This document shows positions 1-10,036 of a stretch of 64,000 nucleotides of DNA, in pieces. Position 1 is the first letter of the stretch, and the number at the start of each line of letters is the position of its first letter. The notes beneath the pieces were generated by a model. The model saw nothing but the letters and a program-made list of their open reading frames with translations. It was not told where the DNA came from and ran no database searches. A program made the position numbers and the translations under genes. The stretch is from Salirhabdus sp. Marseille-P4669 (GTDB lineage Bacteria > Bacillota > Bacilli > Bacillales > Alkalibacillaceae), in the NCBI RefSeq assembly GCF_900240405.1, contig NZ_OEQK01000002.1:372001-436000 (forward strand), given 5' to 3'.

Positions 1-1
1 T

Positions 2-538
2 AGAATATCTATTATGAAAGCACGTATCCAAAGGGCAACCACAATGAAGCTTACCTCTTTAAGAGAGAAATTGACAAGCTTAGAGGAATCGTATGCGTTT
101 CGGTATCCAGTTCAAATGTTACGGCAAAAGGAGCTTGATTTAGACCGTTTGCTCGATCAGCTTCAAAGGACCATAAAGAGCTATCAGCGTCAACAAATGG
201 ATAATGTTACGAATATTACGAAGCGACTTATGCAGCATCACCCGAGCCGGAAAATAGAAACGGTAACCATCCAAGCTACTAATGTAAGGGAAAGGCTACA
301 AAGAGCGATGAAGCTTCAATTACAGAACAAACACTCCATCTTTAGTCATCGCCTAGATAAATTATCGTTGCTAAATCCGTTAGATATCATAAAGCGTGGA
401 TACACCGTTACATATGATGAGAATAAGAACGTTGTAAAATCAGTAAGGGATGTGCAAATAGGTGAAAACGTGGATGTTACATTATTAGACGGTACGTTAA
501 TGTGTGAAGTAAGGGCAATTAAGGAGGAGGAAAAGTAA
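2..538 (+). CDS. xseA: Exodeoxyribonuclease VII large subunit, C-terminal part
   Basis: The frame is open to the left edge, so only the last ~178 residues are visible and the true start lies outside the window. The segment is a long, charged helical region followed by a C-terminal stretch with [13 protein letters not shown] and VDVTLLDG, typical of the XseA C-terminus. XseA forms the nuclease that degrades single-stranded DNA to oligonucleotides together with XseB. The stop overlaps the ATG of xseB by one base (TAATG), which indicates translational coupling. The start of an internal Met at 14 is only an artefact of the edge. Confidence 0.92.
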   Translation, partial: RISIMKARIQRATTMKLTSLREKLTSLEESYAFRYPVQMLRQKELDLDRLLDQLQRTIKSYQRQQMDNVTNITKRLMQHHPSRKIETVTIQATNVRERLQRAMKLQLQNKHSIFSHRLDKLSLLNPLDIIKRGYTVTYDENKNVVKSVRDVQIGENVDVTLLDGTLMCEVRAIKEEEK

Positions 539-771
539 TGGAAGGGCAAGAGAAAAAGCTGAGTTTTGAAGAAGCGATTGAAAAGCTAGAAGTCATTGTA
601 GCAAAGCTAGAAGAAGGCGATGTTCCATTAGAAAAAGCGATAGACTATTATCAAGAAGGAATGAAGCTTTCCAAATACTGTAACGATAAATTAACAAAAG
701 TTGAAAAGCAAATGGAACAAATAATGAATGAACAAGGTGAATTTGAGCCTTTTTCACCGCAGGAGGATTAA
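538..771 (+). CDS. xseB: Exodeoxyribonuclease VII small subunit
   Basis: 77 aa, the usual size. The sequence [20 protein letters not shown] at residues 8-27 is the family signature, followed by a helical hairpin ([12 protein letters not shown]). It binds XseA to give active exonuclease VII. The ATG overlaps the xseA stop and its Shine-Dalgarno (GGAGG) lies in the last xseA codons. Its own 3' end carries the AGGAGG that serves ispA. Confidence 0.95.
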   Translation: MEGQEKKLSFEEAIEKLEVIVAKLEEGDVPLEKAIDYYQEGMKLSKYCNDKLTKVEKQMEQIMNEQGEFEPFSPQED

Positions 772-772
772 T

Positions 773-1651
773 GTGAAGTTTACTACATACATGGAGGAAA
801 GACGGGACTTATTTAATAGTCGATTAACTGCATTGGTTAATGGATTAAAAAGTCCTGAACAATTAAAGTCATCAATTGTGTATTCCATTGAAGCAGGTGG
901 AAAACGATTTCGTCCGATATTAATGATGGCTGCATTTGAAACATTCCATCATGAACTTGATAAAGTATTCGTTCCAGCTGCTTCATTAGAAATGATTCAT
1001 ACCTATTCCTTGATTCACGATGATTTGCCAGCTATGGATGACGATGATTATAGAAGAGGGAAACCGACTAATCACAAGCAATACGATGAAGCAACCGCTA
1101 TATTAGCTGGTGATGGGCTCTTAACCGAGGCTTTTCATTTAATTGCAGCAACACCATTACTCAAAGCAGAAGAAAAAGTATTTGTTATGAAAGAGCTCGC
1201 CAAAGCAGCAGGTCCAGAAGGTATGGTTGCTGGTCAAATGCTTGATTTAGATGGAGAACACAAATCCTTAACCATTGAGGAAATGAATCATATTCATCTG
1301 CTTAAAACGGGACAATTAATTCGATTTGCGGTTCGTGTAGGTGCTTATTTAGGTGGAGCTACACCTCCACAAATTGAAGCGCTAGATGATTATGCTACTT
1401 CTCTTGGACTAATATTTCAAATTCAAGATGATATATTAGATGTGGTTGGAAATCAAGATACATTAGGCAAACCAATCGGAAGCGACGAACTTGCAGATAA
1501 AAGCACATATCCGAAAATACTTGGTTTAGATGGTGCCATTCGCCATAAACTAGAAGTAATGGAAAAAGCAAAAGAAGCATTAAGACAAGCAAATATAAAT
1601 AACGGCATTTTATTTGAAATTATTGATTATCTAGGAAATCGTGATCATTAA
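773..1651 (+). CDS. ispA: Farnesyl diphosphate synthase (polyprenyl synthetase)
   Basis: 292 aa. It condenses IPP with DMAPP/GPP to farnesyl diphosphate. Both aspartate-rich motifs are visible: DDLPAMDDDD near residue 84 and DDILD near 222, with GGKRFRP before the first. I chose the GTG at 773 because AGGAGG (761-766) sits six bases upstream and this start gives the family length; a longer frame from 728 would lie inside xseB. It is co-directional with xseAB and with dxs downstream, so one isoprenoid operon flanks the OLE RNA. Confidence 0.93.
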   Translation: MKFTTYMEERRDLFNSRLTALVNGLKSPEQLKSSIVYSIEAGGKRFRPILMMAAFETFHHELDKVFVPAASLEMIHTYSLIHDDLPAMDDDDYRRGKPTNHKQYDEATAILAGDGLLTEAFHLIAATPLLKAEEKVFVMKELAKAAGPEGMVAGQMLDLDGEHKSLTIEEMNHIHLLKTGQLIRFAVRVGAYLGGATPPQIEALDDYATSLGLIFQIQDDILDVVGNQDTLGKPIGSDELADKSTYPKILGLDGAIRHKLEVMEKAKEALRQANINNGILFEIIDYLGNRDH

Positions 1652-1666
1652 TGAGAATAATTGTAT

Positions 1667-1696
1667 TTGAGAAGAACTTTTAAAATGTGATATATT
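1667..1696 (+). promoter_or_regulatory. Candidate sigma-A promoter for OLE RNA
   Basis: TTGAGA at 1667-1672, an 18-base spacer and TATATT at 1691-1696, preceded by TGA at 1688-1690 (extended -10). The predicted start is about 1703-1706, just where the terminal stem of the OLE RNA begins. Seen in sequence; activity is inferred, and OLE may also be made by processing of operon read-through. Confidence 0.55.
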
Positions 1697-1706
1697 AGTA
1701 TTACAT

Positions 1707-2315
1707 AAGGAATGGTGCAGTATTCTAGTCGGTCCTCCGTTCCTGAAGGCAGGCCTAAAAATCTGCCAAAGGGCACATCGATGAAGTTCCTTGTGTCGGC
1801 TTGAGGAGCCCAGCCTTGGGTCGATGCTGGGAGTTAAGGTTGTGGGGCGATCCACAAAGGCATGTGGGCGTTGACCCTACTTCCGCGGAGGCCCATTACT
1901 GTGGCATATTGATAACACTCAATTTGTTACGGAATGGGGTATGAACCTGCTTGATGGGGCGAATGGGGAGCTCTATCAGCAGCGTAGCCTGCCTTGAGTG
2001 GTATTTGAGGGGATAATGGTTTAATGCAAAACAAATAGGTGGCCACTATTTTTTTGCCTTGTATACCATTTGAAATCAGTACTGCAAAAGAGGCTAGGGA
2101 GCGGTTAAAGACTGTCGAGGAAAACTCCTAGACTGACTCTTCGGACATTTAAAGGGGATTATGGTGCAGACTAAGTGGTAATCCAGTCTAGCGCTCGGTG
2201 ACGACGCTAAGTTGAATTTAAAGGGGAACCGCCGTTTGAGGCAACTCGCGGTATTCAACTGGGAAAACCTACTGGACCTAAGCTGCAATTTTTACCCTTT
2301 AAATGACCATTCCTT
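1707..2315 (+). ncRNA. ole: OLE RNA (ornate large extremophilic RNA)
   Basis: A ~609-nt stretch with no credible ORF, more GC-rich than its surroundings, between ispA and a small membrane protein gene upstream of dxs. That is the established position of OLE RNA in Bacillota. The ends close perfectly: AAGGAATGGT at 1707-1716 is the exact reverse complement of ACCATTCCTT at 2306-2315. Other strong stems are visible, for example AGTTGAAT (2210-2217) with ATTCAACT (2253-2260) and GTGG/CCAC at about 1840-1855. OLE RNA is known to be ~610 nt, to bind OapA and to form a membrane-associated ribonucleoprotein linked to Mg2+, alcohol and cold stress and energy responses. Identity rests on length, location, terminal stem and partner gene; a covariance-model hit would confirm it. 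Confidence 0.9.
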
Positions 2316-2375
2316 GCATTATTAATATATCCAAAAAAGTTTAAATACATTATACATATTGAGGGAAAAATATAA

Positions 2376-2966
2376 ATGAGTCAGATGAAACGATCATTAC
2401 GTTTTAGCTTAAGTATCGCCGTTATCACCTTTGTGTTAGCGGCTATTTTTACAATTATATCCTCCGTGCTTCTTAGTGGCGTTGGATGGGTTTTTGGTAT
2501 GCTTATTGTTTTATGTATTGTATTAATTGGTGTTATATTTGATATGTTTGGTATTGCTGCAACATCTGCAGATGAAGTACCTTTTCATGCTATGGCTGCA
2601 GAAAAGGTTTCGGGTTCCAAACAATCGATCATTATTGTTCGAAATGCAGATCGTTTTGCAAGTTTCTGTAACGATGTAATTGGAGATATATCTGGGATTG
2701 TTAGTGGTACTGCGTCGGCAGCAGTAGTAGTACAATTAGCATTAGGAATGGGCTTCCAAGAGGATTCCACTAATCAAATAACCATATCAATTATCTTTAC
2801 GAGTATCGTTGCAGCGTTTACTGTAGGAGGAAAGGCTTTAGGTAAATATTTTGCCATTCACTCTTCAACGAAAATTATTTTATTTGCAGGTAAAACGATT
2901 GCGTTTATTGAAAAATACTTACACATTAAATTATTACCTGCATTAAAAAAAGAAAAAAGGAAGTAG
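2376..2966 (+). CDS. oapA: OLE-associated protein A (membrane protein)
   Basis: 196 aa, about four transmembrane helices (roughly 12-33, 36-60, 104-125, 131-155) plus a hydrophobic stretch before a basic KKEKRK tail. A soluble loop at about 61-100 contains ATSADEVPF and a conserved-looking VRNADRFASFCNDVIGD segment. OapA recruits OLE RNA to the membrane and is almost always encoded directly downstream of it, as here (60 bases). The hydrophobic-loop pattern vaguely recalls the DUF21 domain of CNNM-type Mg2+ transport proteins; I offer that only as a resemblance. SD GAGGGA lies upstream of ATG 2376. Confidence 0.88.
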   Translation: MSQMKRSLRFSLSIAVITFVLAAIFTIISSVLLSGVGWVFGMLIVLCIVLIGVIFDMFGIAATSADEVPFHAMAAEKVSGSKQSIIIVRNADRFASFCNDVIGDISGIVSGTASAAVVVQLALGMGFQEDSTNQITISIIFTSIVAAFTVGGKALGKYFAIHSSTKIILFAGKTIAFIEKYLHIKLLPALKKEKRK

Positions 2967-2992
2967 TTCCTAATGAAGGTGAGTGATCCCAT

Positions 2993-4885
2993 ATGGATCT
3001 CCGTACAATCCAAGATCCGACTTTTTTAAAAAACTATACAACTCAACAATTAGAAGCTTTGGCACAAGAAATTCGCGAGTTTTTAATTTATACATTATCG
3101 AAAACTGGCGGACATCTAGCTCCTAATCTAGGAGTAGTTGAACTAACGTTGGCTCTGCATAAAGCTTTTAATAGCCCAAAAGATAAATTTATTTGGGATG
3201 TTGGACATCAATCTTATGTTCATAAAATTTTAACTGGAAGAACGAAGGATTTTGATACGTTAAAACAATATAAAGGTCTAAGTGGTTTTCCGAAACGAAA
3301 TGAGAGTGAGCATGATCATTGGGAAACAGGTCATAGCTCTACATCGTTGTCTGCAGCTATGGGTATGGCTGTAGCACGAGATTTAAAAGGGGAAGACCAT
3401 TTTGTTGTTCCCATTATTGGTGACGGTGCCTTAACTGGTGGGATGGCACTAGAAGCATTAAATCATATTGGCAATGAGAACAAAAATCTTATCGTTATCC
3501 TAAATGACAATGAAATGTCGATAGCTCCAAACGTAGGGGCATTACATCATATTTTAGGTCGACTAAGAAGTGCAAATAAATACCAATGGGTTAAAGATGA
3601 AATGGAATATTTGTTAAAGAAAATTCCTGCTGTTGGTGGAAAGCTAGCACAAACAGCAGAAAGAATAAAAGATGGAATGAAATCCTTTGTTGTTCCTGGA
3701 ATTTTCTTTGAAGAGTTAGGCTTTACTTATTATGGACCAGTGGATGGTCATAACTTTGATAAATTAGCAGAAAACATTCAATATGCGAAAAAAACAGAGG
3801 GACCAGTTATCATTCATGTCATTACGAAAAAAGGAAAAGGGTATCATCCCGCAGAAGCAGATAAAGTTGGTACCTGGCATGGAGTGGGACCTTATAAAAT
3901 AGAATCTGGTGAAACGGTTAAAAAGAAAGCAAAAGCACCTGGTTGGAGTAAAGTAATTAGCGATGCCTTAAGTAAAATAGCTCGTGAAAACGAGAAAGTA
4001 GTCGCTATTACACCTGCAATGACAGTAGGCTCGAAATTAGAGGACTTCAAAAAAGCATTTCCAGAACGGCTTTTTGATGTAGGAATTGCAGAGCAGCATG
4101 CAACCACCTTTGCAGCAGGCCTAGCAACCCAAAATATGAAACCATTTTTATCGATTTATTCCACGTTTTTACAAAGAGCGTATGATCAAATCGTTCATGA
4201 TGTTGCACGCCAAAATTTAAATGTTGTATTTGGTATTGACCGGGCTGGTCTTGTAGGTGCAGACGGTGAAACACATCAAGGTGTTTTTGATATTGCATTT
4301 TTACGACATATACCAAATATGGTATTGATGATGCCTAAGGATGAAAACGAAGGACAGCATATGGTTTACACAGCTATTGAATATGACCAAGGCCCGATTG
4401 CATTGCGATACCCTAGAGGAAATGCCTTAGGTGTCGAAATGGATGATTCCTTTAAAAAAATTCCGATTGGTTCGTGGGAAGTTTTAAAGGAAGGAAAAGA
4501 TGGGGTTATTTTAACATTTGGTACAACCATTGATTTAGCATTAGAGGCAAGTAAAAAATTAGAAAATCAAGGCTTGTCCATTCGCGTCGTTAACGCACGT
4601 TTTATTAAACCATTAGATGAAAAAATGCTAAAGGACATTTTTGCTGAAAATATACCAGTTCTTACAATTGAAGAACATGTGCTGCAAGGTGGTTTTGGGA
4701 GTGCGGTTCTTGAATTTAAAGAAGAGCTTGGAAAACATCTAGATGTAATAGTGGAAAGAATGGGTATTCCGGACCGCTTTATTGAACACGGTAGTATAAG
4801 TGAGCTTTGGAGTGAAATTGGGTTGACAGAGGCTAGGGTTATCGAAAAATTAAAAGCAATGATGTCAAAAAAATTAAGGGCATGA
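2993..4885 (+). CDS. dxs: 1-deoxy-D-xylulose-5-phosphate synthase
   Basis: 630 aa, full length. First enzyme of the MEP isoprenoid pathway: pyruvate plus glyceraldehyde-3-phosphate to DXP. The thiamine-diphosphate motif [16 protein letters not shown] is near residue 143, followed by NDNEMSI; the transketolase pyrimidine domain starts near 317 with [15 protein letters not shown]; the C-terminal transketolase domain carries [13 protein letters not shown]. It sits directly after oapA with a short gap containing AAGGTGAGTG as ribosome binding site, so isoprenoid genes and OLE RNA are probably co-transcribed. Confidence 0.97.
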   Translation: MDLRTIQDPTFLKNYTTQQLEALAQEIREFLIYTLSKTGGHLAPNLGVVELTLALHKAFNSPKDKFIWDVGHQSYVHKILTGRTKDFDTLKQYKGLSGFPKRNESEHDHWETGHSSTSLSAAMGMAVARDLKGEDHFVVPIIGDGALTGGMALEALNHIGNENKNLIVILNDNEMSIAPNVGALHHILGRLRSANKYQWVKDEMEYLLKKIPAVGGKLAQTAERIKDGMKSFVVPGIFFEELGFTYYGPVDGHNFDKLAENIQYAKKTEGPVIIHVITKKGKGYHPAEADKVGTWHGVGPYKIESGETVKKKAKAPGWSKVISDALSKIARENEKVVAITPAMTVGSKLEDFKKAFPERLFDVGIAEQHATTFAAGLATQNMKPFLSIYSTFLQRAYDQIVHDVARQNLNVVFGIDRAGLVGADGETHQGVFDIAFLRHIPNMVLMMPKDENEGQHMVYTAIEYDQGPIALRYPRGNALGVEMDDSFKKIPIGSWEVLKEGKDGVILTFGTTIDLALEASKKLENQGLSIRVVNARFIKPLDEKMLKDIFAENIPVLTIEEHVLQGGFGSAVLEFKEELGKHLDVIVERMGIPDRFIEHGSISELWSEIGLTEARVIEKLKAMMSKKLRA

Positions 4886-4891
4886 GGCAGC

Positions 4892-5713
4892 ATGAGTAAA
4901 GTTCGATTAGATGTATTATTAGTTGAAAGAGGCTTAGTGGAAACACGGGAGAAAGCAAAACGAACCATCATGGCTGGTCTCGTTTACTCAGAAAGTGAAA
5001 GGTTAGACAAGCCAGGTGTAAAAGTAGAGAGTGACATACCGCTTACAGTAAAAGGTAAAGCAATACCTTATGTAAGTCGAGGTGGGTTAAAGCTTGAAAA
5101 AGCACTTCAAGTTTTTGATGTATCTGTAAATCAAAAAATTATGATTGACATTGGATCATCGACGGGTGGGTTTACAGATTGTGGATTGCAAAATGGTGTA
5201 ATGAAAAGCTACGCAATTGATGTAGGCTATAATCAGTTAGATTGGAAGCTACGGAATGATGATCGAGTCATTGTAATGGAAAAAACAAATTTTCGATATG
5301 TAACTTTAGATGACTTAACCTATGGAGCACCAAATTTTGCAACCATTGATGTGTCGTTTATTTCACTAAAGCTCATTTTACCTGTATTAAAAAATTTACT
5401 CGACGTAAATAGCGATGTGGTTGCTTTAATTAAACCACAATTCGAAGCAGGGCGAGATCAAGTGGGTAAAAAGGGCATTGTGCGTGATTCAAAAGTTCAT
5501 AAGCAAGTAGTTCGAAATATGCTTGATTTTTGTGAGAGGGAAGGCTATAACGTTAAAAACTTAACCTATTCTCCAATCACTGGAGGAGAAGGAAATATTG
5601 AATTTCTAGTCCATCTTTCATGGGAGGGCACTGGTTCTGGTCATATCTCTTCACATATAAATGTGGAACAAGTTGTGAAAGAAGCTCATGAAAACCTAAG
5701 TAAAACACATTAA
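4892..5713 (+). CDS. yqxC: TlyA-family rRNA 2'-O-ribose methyltransferase
   Basis: 273 aa. An N-terminal S4 RNA-binding domain (residues ~3-65; RLDVLLVERGLVETREKAKR) is followed by an FtsJ/RrmJ-type methyltransferase domain with the SAM motif IDIGSSTGGFTDC near 86 and the catalytic-region segment ALIKPQFEAGRDQVGKKG. The family methylates ribose in rRNA; older names call it hemolysin A. The ATG lies seven bases after the dxs stop, continuing the operon. A strong terminator follows. Confidence 0.93.
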   Translation: MSKVRLDVLLVERGLVETREKAKRTIMAGLVYSESERLDKPGVKVESDIPLTVKGKAIPYVSRGGLKLEKALQVFDVSVNQKIMIDIGSSTGGFTDCGLQNGVMKSYAIDVGYNQLDWKLRNDDRVIVMEKTNFRYVTLDDLTYGAPNFATIDVSFISLKLILPVLKNLLDVNSDVVALIKPQFEAGRDQVGKKGIVRDSKVHKQVVRNMLDFCEREGYNVKNLTYSPITGGEGNIEFLVHLSWEGTGSGHISSHINVEQVVKEAHENLSKTH

Positions 5714-5724
5714 GAAACAACGAA

Positions 5725-5764
5725 GAGGGACTACAGCTTCTTTTATGTAGTCTCTTTTTTTATA
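5725..5764 (+). terminator. Rho-independent terminator after the TlyA gene
   Basis: AGGGACTACA (5726-5735) pairs with TGTAGTCTCT (5746-5755), one G-U pair, followed by a T run. It separates the isoprenoid/OLE operon from ahrC-recN. Confidence 0.85.
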
Positions 5765-5800
5765 TGTTAAACGTTAAAATAGGAAAATGGAGTGAAGCAA

Positions 5801-6253
5801 ATGGTGAGTAAAGGCCAAAGACATATTAAAATTCGTGAAATTATTGCCGAAAATGATATAGAAACACAGGATGAGCTTGTAGATAAATTGAAAAGTCTTG
5901 GTTACAATGTTACACAAGCAACTGTTTCAAGAGATATTAAAGAACTGCATTTGGTAAAGGTACCAATGTCTGATGGCCGATACAAATATAGTCTTCCTGC
6001 AGATCAACGATTTAACCCTTTAAACAAGTTAAAACGTTTGCTTATGGACTCCTTCGTAAAGTTGGATATGGCTAGTCACTTTATTGTCTTGAAAACGTTG
6101 CCAGGGAATGCACAAGCAGTAGGAGTTTTAATTGATAATTTAGATTGGGCCGAAATACTAGGTACAATTTGTGGTGATGATACGTGTTTAATTATTTGTA
6201 GAACAGAAGAAAATGCAAAGGACTTAAAAGAACGGTTTTTAGAAATGCTTTAA
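5801..6253 (+). CDS. ahrC: Arginine repressor/activator AhrC (ArgR family)
   Basis: 150 aa. The N-terminal winged helix carries [13 protein letters not shown] and [15 protein letters not shown]; the C-terminal oligomerisation and arginine-binding domain has [17 protein letters not shown] and [14 protein letters not shown]. It controls arginine synthesis and catabolism in an arginine-dependent way. I start at ATG 5801, eight bases after GGAG (5789-5792). The GTG at 5792 overlaps that SD, and a GTG at 5804 would match the usual 149-aa length almost as well. Confidence 0.95.
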   Translation: MVSKGQRHIKIREIIAENDIETQDELVDKLKSLGYNVTQATVSRDIKELHLVKVPMSDGRYKYSLPADQRFNPLNKLKRLLMDSFVKLDMASHFIVLKTLPGNAQAVGVLIDNLDWAEILGTICGDDTCLIICRTEENAKDLKERFLEML

Positions 6254-6290
6254 TTTCAGGTGAATTCTTTAGGGAGTGGAGGTGGACGAA

Positions 6291-8030
6291 TTGTTAGTGG
6301 AATTGTCCATTAAAGACTTTGCAATTATCGATAACATTCAAATTCAATTCAAAGAAGGACTTACCGTTCTAACAGGGGAAACTGGTGCAGGGAAGTCCAT
6401 CATTATTGATGCAATCCAACTTTTAGCTGGTGGAAGAGGCTCTTCGGAATATGTTCGTCACGGTTGTCAAAAAGCAGAAATAGAAGGGTTATATTTTATC
6501 GAAGACAACATGCACTTAGCCTTTCAAAAAGCAAAAGAATTGGGTATTGAATTAGATGATGAAGGTACTCTTATTTTACAGCGTACCATTACTTCCTCAG
6601 GGAAAAGTATTTGCAGAGTAAACGGCAAATTAGTTACATTAGCCATATTACGTGAGTTTGGTCAAACTTTAATTGATATACATAGTCAGCATGAAACACA
6701 AAGCTTAATGAATGCCGATAAGCATTTAGTATTATTGGATTTATACAACATTGATAAAATTGGACCTGCAAAAGAAGAGTATCAAAGGTTGTATCGTGAA
6801 TATAAGCAGCTTGAAAAAAGGTATCGAGAACTAAGTGAAAATGAACAAAAAATAGTACAAAGACTCGATTTATTAAAATTTCAACAATCTGAAATTGAAG
6901 AAGCAGATTTAAGTGTAGACGAAGACCTAAAATTAGAAGAAGAACGAAATACATTAGCAAATTACGAAAAGATTTATCAAGGGGTTCATGATGCCTATTA
7001 TGCGTTATATGGAGAACAAAAAGGATTGGATTGGCTATCCCATGCGATGACCTCACTTGAAAGCATCAAGGAGTATGATACAGAGCTAAAAGAAAGATCA
7101 GACGACATTTCCAATCAATATTATTTGCTTGAGGAGCTATCTTTTCGTTTGCGATCGAAATTAGATGAAATGGAATTTAATCCAGAACGGCTAAACGAAA
7201 TCGAAGCACGATTAAATGAAATAAATCGACTGAAACGGAAATATGGGCAAACGGTAGCTGAAATTTTAGATTACGCCGCAACGATTGATGAAGAAATTGA
7301 ACAATTAGAAAACAAAGATGCACATCTATCTAAAATTGAAGAGCAGTTAAAAGAAAAAAGCAAAGATGCCATATTAGCTGCAGAACAATTACACCATTTA
7401 AGAACACAAGCTGCTGAAAAATTAAAAACTGCAATTTTAATCGAGCTTAAGGATCTATATTTAGAAAAAGCAAATTTTGATGTTGATTTTTCAGTATTGG
7501 GTGGAAATGAAACCGATCCGACATGGCAGGGGAAATCCATTAAATTACATGAAAATGGATTTGATCATATCAAATTTATGATAAGCACCAATTTAGGGGA
7601 ACCTTTAAAAGAAGTTCATAAAATTGCATCTGGTGGAGAATTATCTAGAATCATGCTTGCTATTAAGAAAAATTTTGCTCGTCATCAAGGAGTAACAAGC
7701 GTAATCTTTGATGAGGTGGATACAGGTGTTAGTGGAAGAGTAGCACAGGCGATTGCAGAAAAGATCTATTCCATTTCCAATAGCTCACAAGTGCTATGTA
7801 TTAGTCATCTACCACAAGTAGCTTCTATGGCTGATTCCCATCTTTTAATTGAAAAAATTGAAAAACAAAATCGGACCATAACAAAAGTTAAAGAGCTAAC
7901 TGACACGGAAAAAACAGAAGAAATTGGCCGAATGATGACCGGTACAGAATTAACAAAAACTACAAAAGACCATGCTAAGGAACTGTTGAACTTAGCAATG
8001 AAATTTAAAGAAACTGTGGCGCGATCATAA
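6291..8030 (+). CDS. recN: DNA repair ATPase RecN
   Basis: 579 aa SMC-like protein acting early at double-strand breaks. Walker A GETGAGKS is near residue 31, a long coiled-coil region spans roughly 150-380, and the C-terminal half has the ASGGELSR signature and Walker B VIFDEVDTGVSG. The TTG at 6291 is chosen because GGAGGTG (6278-6284) lies six bases upstream and the resulting MLVELSIKDFAI matches the family start; the in-frame GTG at 6276 lies in the SD. It forms a pair with ahrC (37-base gap), the usual Bacillus order. Confidence 0.95.
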   Translation: MLVELSIKDFAIIDNIQIQFKEGLTVLTGETGAGKSIIIDAIQLLAGGRGSSEYVRHGCQKAEIEGLYFIEDNMHLAFQKAKELGIELDDEGTLILQRTITSSGKSICRVNGKLVTLAILREFGQTLIDIHSQHETQSLMNADKHLVLLDLYNIDKIGPAKEEYQRLYREYKQLEKRYRELSENEQKIVQRLDLLKFQQSEIEEADLSVDEDLKLEEERNTLANYEKIYQGVHDAYYALYGEQKGLDWLSHAMTSLESIKEYDTELKERSDDISNQYYLLEELSFRLRSKLDEMEFNPERLNEIEARLNEINRLKRKYGQTVAEILDYAATIDEEIEQLENKDAHLSKIEEQLKEKSKDAILAAEQLHHLRTQAAEKLKTAILIELKDLYLEKANFDVDFSVLGGNETDPTWQGKSIKLHENGFDHIKFMISTNLGEPLKEVHKIASGGELSRIMLAIKKNFARHQGVTSVIFDEVDTGVSGRVAQAIAEKIYSISNSSQVLCISHLPQVASMADSHLLIEKIEKQNRTITKVKELTDTEKTEEIGRMMTGTELTKTTKDHAKELLNLAMKFKETVARS

Positions 8031-8057
8031 TCTGCCGGAATAGTGTTACGTAGTAAA

Positions 8058-8099
8058 CGCGAAGGAAATAGAGTTCCTATATATTCCTTCGCGCTTTTT
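8058..8099 (+). terminator. Rho-independent terminator after recN
   Basis: CGCGAAGGAA (8058-8067) and TTCCTTCGCG (8084-8093) form a perfect 10-bp stem followed by CTTTTT. The remaining ~370 bases up to spoIVB hold only a weak 65-codon frame and no promoter I can call with confidence. Confidence 0.9.
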
Positions 8100-8471
8100 A
8101 CACGGATTTTTTAATTTCTGCACCAAAATCAGAAAATTATAAGCACTCCATTTTTAAATTTCCAATCAAATCCAGCGAGGACAGCAAACGATATGTACGC
8201 TACAGATAAAGCAAGCATCTATAAAAATGTTGATTTGCCACCCACACGAGTACAAAAACCTCTACACTACCCAAGTTATCGTTATGATTAACCTTTTATG
8301 CTTAACTAACTTCACCCCTTCATCAGATTTGCATTTCCTAATGAATTTGAAATTGTGGAAAAGATATCTTGTATTTCTGTTCTTTACACTGTTTAAAACA
8401 TTGATGAGAAGGTCAAATTATTAATACAGCATTTCATTTTGGTATGGGTTAGAAGCGAGGAGAGTGAAAAA

Positions 8472-9746
8472 GTGAAAAAGAGAGAAATCATGCGAATCAT
8501 GATAGGCTTGATCCTCCTTGTTTCATTCCTGTCAATTCCATTTATACCTCCTATGTCACAATACTTTTCTATCCCAGATGAGATAACGTTGTTTGATGAG
8601 CAAGATGGTTATGCTTTGCCTGCAATAGCAAATAGTACAACATCAATGGACCAAGAAAACGAGTCTGTTGAGGCATTTTCAAACAACATTATTCCGAAGC
8701 AACCTGGTAAAAGCACCCTTTTCTATGAATGGGCAGGCATGCCAATCAAAAAGGTAAATGTAGAAGTATTGAATGATTTGAAAGTAATTCCAGGGGGACA
8801 ATCAATAGGTGTACGACTTCATACATTAGGAGTCCTTGTAGTAGGTCATCACTTAGTTGATTCAGGTGAAGCGAAAGTGTCACCTGGTGAAGAGGCAGGG
8901 ATTAAAGTTGGGGATGTTATTCTAGAAATAAACGGCAAAAAGGTTAAAAAGGTTGATGATGTTGCTGCGATTGTAAATAGGGCAGAAGGTAAGGCGTTAA
9001 AAGTAAAAGTAAAACGAAATGACAAAGAATTTACGACGACCCTAGAACCAAAATATGATAATAAAGATGGCAAACAACGTATTGGCTTATATATTCGTGA
9101 CTCTGCAGCCGGAATTGGAACGATGACATTTTACCATCCGGAATCAAAAAAATATGGAGCGTTAGGACATGTTATATCTGATATGGATACACGAAAGCCA
9201 ATTCAAATTCATGATGGACAATTAGTACCTTCTAATGTGACATCCATTGAAAAAGGATCGAATGGTGTACCAGGAGAGAAAAATGCAGAATTCTCTATCG
9301 AAGATGAATCCATCGGTAGTATTACAAAAAATAGTCCATTTGGGATTTTTGGTGAACTAAAATCAGACATTAAAAATAATGTAATGGACAAACCGATGCC
9401 AATCGCGCTATCTCACCAAGTAGAACAAGGACCTGCACAAATTTTAACCGTTCTAGAGGGACAAAAAGTAGAAGCATTTGATATTGAAATTGTGAGTTCT
9501 GTACCACAAAAACATCCTGAAACAAAGGGAATGATTATCAAGATTACAGACCCTAGGCTCTTAGAGAAAACTGGCGGAATCGTTCAAGGGATGAGTGGAA
9601 GCCCAATTATTCAAAATGGCAAAATTATTGGTGCTGTAACACACGTTTTCGTTAACGATTCAACAAGTGGGTATGGAGTGCATATTGAATGGATGTTACA
9701 GGAAGCAGGTATCGATATTTATAAAGGTCAAAAAGAAGCGAGCTAA
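8472..9746 (+). CDS. spoIVB: SpoIVB peptidase (sporulation signalling protease)
   Basis: 424 aa. An N-terminal hydrophobic segment (about residues 9-28) anchors or exports it; a PDZ domain lies near 100-180 ([19 protein letters not shown]); the C-terminal serine peptidase domain has [16 protein letters not shown] (catalytic His region) and GMSGSP at 373-378 (nucleophile region). Secreted from the forespore, it cleaves SpoIVFA so that pro-sigma-K is processed. I choose GTG 8472, nine bases after GAGGAG (8457-8462), giving the B. subtilis length; a TTG at 8439 would be longer without an SD. It lies just upstream of spo0A, the conserved order. Confidence 0.95.
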   Translation: MKKREIMRIMIGLILLVSFLSIPFIPPMSQYFSIPDEITLFDEQDGYALPAIANSTTSMDQENESVEAFSNNIIPKQPGKSTLFYEWAGMPIKKVNVEVLNDLKVIPGGQSIGVRLHTLGVLVVGHHLVDSGEAKVSPGEEAGIKVGDVILEINGKKVKKVDDVAAIVNRAEGKALKVKVKRNDKEFTTTLEPKYDNKDGKQRIGLYIRDSAAGIGTMTFYHPESKKYGALGHVISDMDTRKPIQIHDGQLVPSNVTSIEKGSNGVPGEKNAEFSIEDESIGSITKNSPFGIFGELKSDIKNNVMDKPMPIALSHQVEQGPAQILTVLEGQKVEAFDIEIVSSVPQKHPETKGMIIKITDPRLLEKTGGIVQGMSGSPIIQNGKIIGAVTHVFVNDSTSGYGVHIEWMLQEAGIDIYKGQKEAS

Positions 9747-9766
9747 TTGCTCGCTTCTTTCCTTTT
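9732..9766 (+). terminator. Terminator overlapping the spoIVB stop
   Basis: AAAGAAGCGAGC (9732-9743) pairs perfectly with GCTCGCTTCTTT (9749-9760), with the stop codon in the 5-base loop, followed by CCTTTTTA. Confidence 0.88.
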
Positions 9767-9934
9767 TATCGAAAGAAGCATACAGATGCTGTATAAAAAA
9801 TAATGATTTTTGGTTGTTTTGAAGAAGGATGTTTAAATAGCTAAAAGTTTGGGTATTAAACAAGTGGTAGTTATTGTCAGTAAATTCTGTAATTCGCATT
9901 GAAATAGAAATGGGGTGACTTTCGTTAAAGATTT

Positions 9935-9941
9935 TTCGACA
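9935..9941 (-). promoter_or_regulatory. 0A box upstream of spo0A
   Basis: TTCGACA is the reverse complement of the Spo0A~P target TGTCGAA. It lies about 100 bases upstream of the sigma-H promoter in the 363-base spoIVB-spo0A gap. An AT-rich inverted repeat (ACATTTTT/AAAAATGT, 9939-9959) overlaps it. Confidence 0.6.
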
Positions 9942-10036
9942 TTTTTTATCGAAAAATGTTGATTTGGAGCAAAAATAAAGGAAATAGTTAGAAAAACTAA
10001 AAAAAATACATATTTTTTAATCTTTTTAACTGAAAA

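Noticed and set aside
1631-2288. Two minus-strand frames of 74 and 64 codons inside the OLE region
   Set aside because: No SD, no recognisable family, and they coincide with a structured RNA whose ends pair; they are chance frames.
8120-8140. CodY-like sequence (CAGAAAATT half) upstream of spoIVB
   Set aside because: Only one half-site fits well; spoIVB is not an expected CodY target.
8227-8424. 65-codon plus-strand frame between recN and spoIVB
   Set aside because: No ribosome binding site, odd composition and no family resemblance; probably chance.
9939-9959. AT-rich hairpin upstream of spo0A as a terminator
   Set aside because: No T run follows and spoIVB already has a strong terminator at its stop.
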